From: Microbacterium testaceum
GTDB lineage: Bacteria; Actinomycetota; Actinomycetes; Actinomycetales; Microbacteriaceae
Assembly (NCBI RefSeq): GCF_006539145.1
Contig: NZ_BJML01000004.1
Coordinates: forward strand, 1 to 64,000
DNA: 64,000 nucleotides
Reading direction: 5' to 3'
This document shows positions 58,081-64,000 of this stretch, in pieces (within the stretch, counting starts at the first letter, position 1; every line of letters begins with the position of its first letter). The notes under the pieces are model-generated. The model saw only the letters and a program-made list of their open reading frames with translations, had not been told where the DNA came from and did not search any database. Position numbers and translations under genes: made by a program.

Positions 58081-58098
58081 CCCCCGGTTCGCCGGGGG
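58081..58098 (+). terminator. Terminator of the plus-strand tRNA cluster
   Basis: CCCCCGG-TTCG-CCGGGGG followed by TTT lies ten bases after tRNA-Val(GAC). The reverse complement of the same hairpin ends the minus-strand tRNA-Val. Confidence 0.9.
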
Positions 58099-58575
58099 TT
58101 TCGTCGTTTACGGATGCAGCCCACGACCCGGCCGGCGGAATGAATGCCACGTGCCGGGCGGTATGCCGCGGCGACCCTCGTGGCGGAGAACGATCGGACG
58201 ACTGTCGCGCGACGGCTCACTGACGGACACGTCGGTGTCACGCGCCCGGAGATCAGGCGCTGCGCCGATCGACGCTTTCCCGAGCCGGTCAGGCGGGGAG
58301 TCGTCCGGGAGAGTGGTCGCCCCCGCCGCCAGAAAGGGGGGCTGCGGAGTGCCTGGCGGCGGGGACAAGACGACACTACGACGTGTCCACCGTTTGGGGG
58401 ACACGTCCGATGGATTCTTGCGGTGTCCTTGCGCTGATCTTGCGCTCAGCCTGCGCTTCAGGCGCAGCACGCACAGCGGGCGCATGGCCGACGCTCAGTA
58501 TCGTGACCACACGCCCCTCGGCCGCCGCCGAAGGAGTTCGCCACCGTCCCCGACGGCGCAGGAAGCGAGGCCTCC
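58099..58575. other. 477-base region without a supported gene
   Basis: Both strands have open frames, but the translations are Arg/Pro-rich, change character within the frame and lack ribosome-binding sites. A small hairpin, CTGCGC/GCGCAG, lies near 58450-58466. It may be a decayed gene or long 5' region of the esterase. Confidence 0.35.
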
Positions 58576-60375
58576 GTGACCAGTGAATCCCCCCTCTTCT
58601 CCACCCCGTCAGGTCCGATCCGCGGGTGCCGTGATGGCTCGGTGCTGCGGGCGCGCGGCATCCCCTATGCGCGCGCGGAGCGCTTCGGGCGGCCGGAGGC
58701 ACTCGAGGACAGAGCCGCGAACGACGTTCTCGAGGCGCTCGAGCCCTCGCCGGCGTCGCCCCAAGCCCCGACACCGCTGATCGACGCGCTCGGCGATCAG
58801 ACGGGTGGACTCCCGCTCCGCGAAGACTGCCAGCACCTTTCCGTCACCGTGCCGGCGGATCGACACGAACGCGACGCCCCGCTCCCCGTCATGGTGTGGA
58901 TCCACGGGGGCGGGTACACCAGCGGCGCGGGCGACCTCCCGGTGTACGACCCCGCCGTCCTCGCTCACGAACAGCGCGTCATCGTCGTGACGGTCACGTA
59001 CCGCCTCGGCGTTCTCGGTTATCTCGGCGACGGCGCGGGGCGGCCGGCGAACCTCGGCCTGCTCGATCAGCTCGCTGCCCTCGAATGGGTGCAGCGCAAC
59101 ATCGCCGCCTTCGGCGGAGACCCCGCCCGTGTGACGGCATTCGGGCAGTCCGCCGGAGCGGACGCGATCCTGCACCTCATGGCCATCGATCGGGCCCGCG
59201 GTCTGTTCTCGCGCGCCATCGTGCAGAGCGCACCCATGGGCACCATGGGCGGTCGCGCCGCGCTCACGGCGGCGATGAGCGCGGCATCCGCGGGGCTGAC
59301 GCCGACCACTCCGGTGAGCGAGCTCGCGCGCCTCCAGGGGGACGCGATGCGGGCCTCCCGCGGCTTCGGACGCTTCTCTCTCATGCCGTTCGCGCCGCAG
59401 CCGGGTCACGACCCGCTCCCCTCCGAGAGCGAGATCACCGAGCGGTGGCTCGAGCGGGCTGCCGGCATCCCTCTGCTCATCGGCGTGACCGCCGAAGAGA
59501 CCCGACTCTTCCTGCCCGTCATCTCGGTCCTCGACGGCCTACGCTCCTTCCCGACGTTGTACGCGCTCGTGTCGACCGCCCTCGATACGGCCATGAACGT
59601 CATCGTCTACGCTCGCCCGGCCCGCCGCCTCGCCCGCGACTACCGCCGCGCCGGGGGGACGGTGCTGCGGTACGTCTTCCGCTGGCGCGCGAACGACATC
59701 TACCGTGCGTCCCACGCGATCGAGGTGCCGTTCGTGTTCGGTACCGAGGCGATAGGCGCACACCTCCCTCCGTACGAGGGAGCACGAGCCGACGAGCTCG
59801 CCGCCGTCGGAAGGAGCATCCGCGCCCTCTGGGGCGACTTCGCGCACGGACGCATCGGGAACATGGCATCCGTTCCCGATGTCCTCGACCTGTACGGAGA
59901 CCGGGGCGGGCCCGATGCGCAACCCACCGCCACGGACACCCCCACGCATTACGGTGACAGCATGACCGTCCCCGACGCCCAATGGCGAGAGATCGCCGCC
60001 TCGCCGTTCGTTTCTCTCGGCACGTATCGCCGCAACGGTGCCCTCGTGTCCGTTCCCGTCTGGATCGCGCGCGACGGAGACGAACTGGTCGTCACGAGCG
60101 AGCGCTCGACGGGCAAGGTCAAGCGCCTGCGCAACGACTCCCGCGTCACGCTGCAGCCCTGCAGCCGCATGGGCACAGTGGAACCGGATGCCATCCGGGT
60201 CGAGGCCGAGGGACGCATCGCCGGACCCGCCTCCGACGACGCCCGCGCAGACGCCGCTCTCAAGCGCAAGTACGGCTTTCAGTACCGCGCGATCCTCGGC
60301 GTCGAGGCACTCGTGCGGCGGATTCAGCGCAAGCCCGGTGACCGCGTCATCATCCGCATCGCGCGCAGCGCCTGA
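58576..60375 (+). CDS. Type-B carboxylesterase fused in frame to a PPOX-class oxidoreductase
   Basis: The 599-residue frame has no stop. Residues 1 to about 455 form a carboxylesterase: oxyanion loop WIHGGGYTSG near 110, nucleophile Ser192 in FGQSAGA, and the helix DFAHGRIGNMASVPDVLDLYG at its end. Residues 463-599 form a complete PPOX protein (pyridoxamine-phosphate-oxidase-like, Rv2061 type): WREIAASPFVSLGTYRRNGA, VVTSERSTGKVKRLR and a C-terminal KPGDRVIIRI. ATG 59962 at the junction has TACGGT six bases upstream. Either a true fusion protein or two genes whose separating stop was lost. Confidence 0.75.
   Translation: MTSESPLFSTPSGPIRGCRDGSVLRARGIPYARAERFGRPEALEDRAANDVLEALEPSPASPQAPTPLIDALGDQTGGLPLREDCQHLSVTVPADRHERDAPLPVMVWIHGGGYTSGAGDLPVYDPAVLAHEQRVIVVTVTYRLGVLGYLGDGAGRPANLGLLDQLAALEWVQRNIAAFGGDPARVTAFGQSAGADAILHLMAIDRARGLFSRAIVQSAPMGTMGGRAALTAAMSAASAGLTPTTPVSELARLQGDAMRASRGFGRFSLMPFAPQPGHDPLPSESEITERWLERAAGIPLLIGVTAEETRLFLPVISVLDGLRSFPTLYALVSTALDTAMNVIVYARPARRLARDYRRAGGTVLRYVFRWRANDIYRASHAIEVPFVFGTEAIGAHLPPYEGARADELAAVGRSIRALWGDFAHGRIGNMASVPDVLDLYGDRGGPDAQPTATDTPTHYGDSMTVPDAQWREIAASPFVSLGTYRRNGALVSVPVWIARDGDELVVTSERSTGKVKRLRNDSRVTLQPCSRMGTVEPDAIRVEAEGRIAGPASDDARADAALKRKYGFQYRAILGVEALVRRIQRKPGDRVIIRIARSA
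59950..59962 (+). promoter_or_regulatory. Internal leaderless-type start inside the fused gene
   Basis: TACGGT (59950-59955) followed by six bases and ATG (59962) repeats the spacing used by leaderless genes in this window. The PPOX part could therefore also be made as an independent 137-residue protein. Confidence 0.45.
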
Positions 60376-60562
60376 TCCACGGCATCCGCTCGTCCCCTGT
60401 GCGCGCACTGATGTCCCGAAACCGCAGTCCTCGGCGAGGAGGTTTGCGCGCAAGGGGGTTTCACGAGAGCGTGCAGACAGACAGCGGTTGCCGCCCCGGG
60501 CCCCGCGTTCCCCTTCTCGCCGAGAGGCGCCGGACCGCAGGCGGCGGTGACGGGAGCGAGAT
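60376..60562. other. Intergenic region before DUF7882
   Basis: A 187-base gap. GGCGAGGAGG near 60430 and a GGAG near the end of the gap are purine runs, the last possibly the ribosome-binding site of the next gene. Nothing else is recognised. Confidence 0.3.
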
Positions 60563-60946
60563 ATGGGCAAGTTCATTTACGACGGCAACATCAAGGTCGA
60601 TTTCGAAGACCGGCTGCTCGCGCATCTGCAGGCCGTCATCATGGCCAAGGTCCGCCGCGGTGAGAGTTTCCCGTTCACGTGGAAAGACGACATCAGCACC
60701 GGCGGGGGACGCACGACGGTCTACATCCATCCGCACGTGTCCCTGGTGTTCAAGTTCCACGGCAGCCGAACCCCGCAGCTCAGCACGGCGTGGTTGCACG
60801 CGCTGACGCACAACGCCAACTCCGGCCGCGGACTCTACGTCGTGACCGAGCCCGACGAGTTCGTCCGTCGCGAGAGCACCCGAGGCGAAGAGATGATCTT
60901 CAGCGAGGTTCCGAACGACCAGGCTCCCCGATCCCCCCGCGACTGA
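60563..60946 (+). CDS. DUF7882 small protein
   Basis: The 127-residue protein begins MGKFIYDGNIKVDFEDRLLA, followed by SFPFTWKDD, WIHPHVSLVFKF-like and RGLYVVTEPDE. This family is common in Microbacteriaceae, often annotated as ATP-dependent DNA ligase by mistake, and has no ligase motif. Function unknown. GGGAG lies about seven bases before the ATG. Confidence 0.8.
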   Translation: MGKFIYDGNIKVDFEDRLLAHLQAVIMAKVRRGESFPFTWKDDISTGGGRTTVYIHPHVSLVFKFHGSRTPQLSTAWLHALTHNANSGRGLYVVTEPDEFVRRESTRGEEMIFSEVPNDQAPRSPRD

Positions 60947-60986
60947 GGAGGGAATGGATGCCGGCACCTCTGCGGTTGCATCGCGT

Positions 60987-61379
60987 ATGAGCGACTGGAC
61001 CACCACCAAGCCGTACTTCGAGACCGACGCCGTCGCGCACCTCGCGACGCTGATGCGCGACGGGTCTCCGCACTCGATCCCGCTCTGGGTCGGCGTGGAC
61101 GGCGAACGCCTCATGCTGTTCACCGAGGTCGACACCCTGAAGGACCGGAACCTCCAGCGCGATCCGCGCGTCGCCATCTCGGTCACGGCGACCGACAACA
61201 ACTACTCGATGGCGTTCGTGCGGGGAGTGGCCGTGGAGCGGATCGACGGCGACGCGGCCCTGCCGTACGTCGACCGGATCTCTCGGCTGTACACCGGCGA
61301 AGACTACGGCCTGCGCACGGGACTGGCTGTGTGGTTCATCGAGCCCCACAAGGCCTGGTCGCGAACGTACGACGACTGA
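60987..61379 (+). CDS. PPOX-class flavin or F420-dependent oxidoreductase
   Basis: The 130-residue split-barrel protein has MSDWTTTKPYFETDAVAHLA, GSPHSIPLWVGVDGERLMLF, NLQRDPRVAISVT and AFVRGVAVERIDGDA, typical of PPOX-class enzymes that bind FMN or F420. An upstream ATG at 60954 follows GGAGGG closely and would add MDAGTSAVASR. I prefer 60987, where homologues begin. It lies eight bases before the convergent permease gene's stop. Confidence 0.75.
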   Translation: MSDWTTTKPYFETDAVAHLATLMRDGSPHSIPLWVGVDGERLMLFTEVDTLKDRNLQRDPRVAISVTATDNNYSMAFVRGVAVERIDGDAALPYVDRISRLYTGEDYGLRTGLAVWFIEPHKAWSRTYDD

Positions 61380-61383
61380 AAGC

Positions 61384-62535
61384 TCACCAGACGAGCGGCA
61401 GCACCCCGAGGAACAGGATCAACGGCGCGATCACCGCACCGAGCAGGACGAACCGGCTCCACCGCACCTCGATGCCCGCGGCGACCAGGCGGTCGTGCCA
61501 CAGCAGGGTCGCCAGCGACGCCCACGGCGTCACGATCGGCCCCGCATTCACTCCGATCAGCAGCGCGGCGAGGCGCGCGGGGGAGCCGGCCGCCGACTCG
61601 AGCGCGAGGTAGGCGGGCAGGTTGTTGATGCCGTTCGCCGCGAGGGCGCCGACGCCCGCCAGCTGCCAGAGCGACACCAGGTCGTCACCGGAACCGGCGA
61701 GCACCGCGGTGATCCGTCCGATCCCGAGGGCTTCGAGGGCCCCGACGGCCAGGAACAGGCCGCCCGCGAAGACCAGCAACGACCAGGGCACGAGACGGAT
61801 GCCGAGGGCCCGCGGCGCGCGCCAGGCGAACGCGGCGACGAGGACGACGGCGGCGGCTGTGGCCGGCATCCAGGGTTCGAGTCCGACGACCAGCAGGGGT
61901 AGCAGGGCGAAGGTCACGACCGCCGCGACACGCAGCAGGAGGCGGTCCGAGATCTCGGGGGAGGCCGCATTCGGGTACGTCTTGGGCAGGCGCCGCAGGA
62001 ACACGAGCGTGAGCACGATGACCGACACCGCGATGGCGATGAGCGCCGACGGGCCCAGCAGCGTGAGGAAGGCGACGGGGTCGTGACCGCCCCCGAGCGC
62101 CTCGGATGCCAGCAGGTTGGTGAGGTTCGACACCGGAAGCACCAGCGAGGCGGTGTTGGCGAGCACGACGGTGACGAACGCGAACGGGAGCGGATCGAGC
62201 CGGCGAGCCACGGCCATCGACACCACCACGGGAGTGAGCAGCACCGCGGTCGTGTCGAGCGAGAGAAACGCCGTCGCCACTGTCGCCAGCGCCACCACGA
62301 GCACCCACAGCAACGCGGTTCGCCCACGAGCGAGCGTGGCCAGGCGGGCGGCCACGACGTCGAAGAGCCCCGCTTTGGATGCCAGCTCGGCGACGATCGT
62401 CACCGCCACGACGAACAGCAGGATGGGCCAGACGCGGTCGGCGACGGCGAGAGCGGCGTCGGCGGGGAAGACGCCGGTGAGCAGCGCGATGATCCCGAGG
62501 ACCCAGAGCACGCCGCCGATGATGGCCAAAGTCAC
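61384..62535 (-). CDS. SLC13/ArsB-like permease
   Basis: The 383-residue protein has about ten transmembrane helices and the ion-transporter hallmarks FLSLDTTAVLLTPVV and NGINNLPAYLAL (paired half-repeats), matching the ArsB/NhaD/SLC13 superfamily. The transported ion is not determined by sequence. The GTG start has GGAG five bases upstream. It is divergent from thrS by 82 bases. Confidence 0.8.
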   Translation of the reverse strand: MTLAIIGGVLWVLGIIALLTGVFPADAALAVADRVWPILLFVVAVTIVAELASKAGLFDVVAARLATLARGRTALLWVLVVALATVATAFLSLDTTAVLLTPVVVSMAVARRLDPLPFAFVTVVLANTASLVLPVSNLTNLLASEALGGGHDPVAFLTLLGPSALIAIAVSVIVLTLVFLRRLPKTYPNAASPEISDRLLLRVAAVVTFALLPLLVVGLEPWMPATAAAVVLVAAFAWRAPRALGIRLVPWSLLVFAGGLFLAVGALEALGIGRITAVLAGSGDDLVSLWQLAGVGALAANGINNLPAYLALESAAGSPARLAALLIGVNAGPIVTPWASLATLLWHDRLVAAGIEVRWSRFVLLGAVIAPLILFLGVLPLVW

Positions 62536-62617
62536 CGCTCCACTATGGGGCACGTCGCGTGCGGTCGAGACCACGCCCGCCGGGTAGCCTGGAAACGACC
62601 CCTTCAGGAGATGTTCT

Positions 62618-64000
62618 GTGACTGATTTCCCCGCCGATGGCTTCGCCCTCTTCCCCGACCGTTCGGTCGTCGCTCTGCGCGTCAACGGGGAGCTGAAAGA
62701 CCTGGCCACGACCGTGACGGCCGACGACCAGGTGGAGCCGGTCACGATCGACAGCGCCGACGGTCTGTCGATCCTGCGCCACTCCACCGCGCACGTGCTC
62801 GCCCAGGCCGTGCAGCGTGTCAAGCCCCAGGCCAACCTCGGCATCGGTCCGCCCGTCACCGACGGTTTCTACTACGACTTCCAGGTCGACGAGCCCTTCA
62901 CCCCCGACGACCTCAAAGTCATCAAGAAAGAGATGGAGCGCATCGTCCGCGAGAACCAGCGGTTCGTGCGTCGCGTCGTCACCGACGACGAGGCCCGCGC
63001 CGAGCTGGCCGACGAGCCGTTCAAGCTCGAGCTGATCGGCCTCAAGGGCGGGTCGGCCGAAGCCGCCGAGGGCGCGTCCGTCGAGGTCGGCGCCGGAGAA
63101 CTGACGATCTACGACAACGTCACGCGAGACGGCGAGACCGCGTGGAAGGACCTCTGCCGCGGACCCCATGTTCCGGGCACCCGGGTGATCGGCAACGGCT
63201 GGGACCTCACCCGCATCGCGGGCGCCTACTGGCGCGGTAGCGAGAAGAACCCGCAGCTGCAGCGCATCTACGGCACCGCGTGGCCCACGAAAGACGAGCT
63301 GCGCGCCTACCAGCACCGTCTCGAAGAGGCCGCCAAGCGCGACCACCGCAAGCTCGGCAAAGAACTCGACCTGTTCTCGTTCCCCGACGAGATCGGCCCG
63401 GGCCTGGCGGTCTTCCACCCCAAGGGCGGAATCATCCGCTACGAGATCGAGCGCTACATGCGTGAGCGCCTGCTCGCCAGCGGCTACGAGGTCGTGAACA
63501 CCCCTCACATCACCAAGGGCGACCTTTTCATGACGAGCGGTCACCTGCAGTGGTATGCCGACGGCATGTACCCCCCGATGGTGCTCGACGAAGTCGTCGA
63601 CGCCGACGGGCACGTCTCGCGCGAGGGCCAGGAGTACTACCTGAAGCCCATGAACTGCCCGTTCCACAACCTGATCTTCCGCTCGCGTGGTCGCAGCTAT
63701 CGCGAACTGCCGCTGCGTCTGAGCGAGTTCGGATCGGTCTACCGCTACGAGAAGAGCGGAACCCTCTCGGGCCTCACGCGCGTGCGCGGTATGACCCAGG
63801 ACGACACGCACATCTACGTCACGGCCGATCAGGTGAAGGGCGAGCTGACCCACAGCCTCGACTTCGTGCTGCAGACCCTCCGCGACTACGGTCTCAACGA
63901 CTTCTACCTCGAGCTGTCGACCAAAGAGGACGGCAACCCGAAGTTCATCGGCGACGACACGCTGTGGACCGAAGCCACGGAGACCCTGCGCGAGGTCGCC
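62618..64000 (+). CDS. thrS: Threonyl-tRNA synthetase, 3' end cut by the window
   Basis: Charges tRNA-Thr. The visible 461 residues contain a shortened N-terminal TGS-like domain and the editing domain with [13 protein letters not shown] (HxxxH near residue 50) and a conserved Cys-His pair (DLCRGPHVP). The catalytic domain follows, with the zinc Cys in [22 protein letters not shown] and [19 protein letters not shown] at 62618 has AGGAG seven bases upstream. Confidence 0.95.
   Translation, partial: MTDFPADGFALFPDRSVVALRVNGELKDLATTVTADDQVEPVTIDSADGLSILRHSTAHVLAQAVQRVKPQANLGIGPPVTDGFYYDFQVDEPFTPDDLKVIKKEMERIVRENQRFVRRVVTDDEARAELADEPFKLELIGLKGGSAEAAEGASVEVGAGELTIYDNVTRDGETAWKDLCRGPHVPGTRVIGNGWDLTRIAGAYWRGSEKNPQLQRIYGTAWPTKDELRAYQHRLEEAAKRDHRKLGKELDLFSFPDEIGPGLAVFHPKGGIIRYEIERYMRERLLASGYEVVNTPHITKGDLFMTSGHLQWYADGMYPPMVLDEVVDADGHVSREGQEYYLKPMNCPFHNLIFRSRGRSYRELPLRLSEFGSVYRYEKSGTLSGLTRVRGMTQDDTHIYVTADQVKGELTHSLDFVLQTLRDYGLNDFYLELSTKEDGNPKFIGDDTLWTEATETLREVA

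Noticed and set aside
58099..58575. Phage attachment site next to the tRNA cluster
   Set aside because: No integrase, no duplicated tRNA 3' end and no phage-like genes nearby.
62536..62617. T-box or other riboswitch before thrS
   Set aside because: The gap is 82 bases, without a T-box specifier stem or an antiterminator bulge. Only a TAGCCT -10-like hexamer is present.

Overview
The window is a high-GC (about 70% by eye) stretch of actinobacterial chromosome. It is most like Microbacterium or a close relative in Microbacteriaceae. The support is gene content: SepH, DUF4191, DUF4193, DUF3093, DUF3159, DUF3710, DUF3000, DUF7455 and DUF7882 proteins, two glutamine synthetases beside glnE, polyphosphate glucokinase close to the main sigma factor, many GTG starts and many apparently leaderless genes. 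I see no prophage, insertion sequence or CRISPR array; this is mostly core chromosome with a few accessory patches.

Layout. 1-1.3 kb: the start of a YjzC-like gene, an AT-richer non-coding stretch with DnaA boxes, and tRNA-Val(TAC). 1.3-4.7 kb: a zinc-ribbon coiled-coil protein, a small family-A DNA polymerase, RNase P RNA and a small unknown gene. 4.7-17.4 kb: polyphosphate glucokinase, glnA2-glnE, an acyl-CoA ligase, a GNAT protein, glnA1 with an upstream GlnR-type box, and small membrane proteins. 17.4-23.1 kb: 2-oxoacid dehydrogenase E2, E3, leucyl aminopeptidase and a divergent PAC2 protein. 23.1-25.4 kb: the primary sigma factor behind a long hairpin leader, translationally coupled to a CofE-like ligase. 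25.5-28.4 kb: an ATP-grasp enzyme divergent from two alanine-racemase-like genes whose missing parts complement each other. 28.4-33.5 kb: type IIA topoisomerase subunits B and A, facing each other. 33.5-38.6 kb: phosphodiesterase, SepH, DUF4193, DUF3093, dut-DUF3710-DUF3159. 38.6-43.7 kb: aconitase behind a 20-bp palindrome, then dxs. 43.7-49.3 kb: a 118-bp tandem repeat, fadBA-like beta-oxidation genes, RNase D and DUF3000. 49.3-54.5 kb: hydrolase, sufE-rhodanese, zapE, and amtB with a second GlnR-type box. 54.5-57.2 kb: a solitary PemK/MazF-like protein and a three-gene type VII secretion cargo cassette. 57.5-58.1 kb: four tRNA genes. 58.6-64 kb: an esterase fused in frame to a PPOX oxidoreductase, DUF7882, a second PPOX protein, a permease and the start of thrS.

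How the genes work together. Nitrogen assimilation is the clearest theme. GlnA1 carries an adenylylation tyrosine, GlnE is its likely modifier, GlnA2 lacks the site, and both glnA1 and amtB have a GTAAC-N6-GAAAC box continuing as a four-site, 11-bp-spaced array. Central carbon metabolism is represented by E2/E3, aconitase, polyphosphate glucokinase and beta-oxidation.

The leads I rate highest are the complementary split alanine-racemase pair beside an ATP-grasp ligase; a 7-mer, GGATGCC, that occurs far above expectation, overrides normal codon choice and pairs in inverted orientation to build terminators; the structured sigma-factor leader; the DnaA-box cluster; the esterase-PPOX fusion; and the orphan type VII cargo cassette. 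No database search or computation was run. All family names are from pattern recognition.
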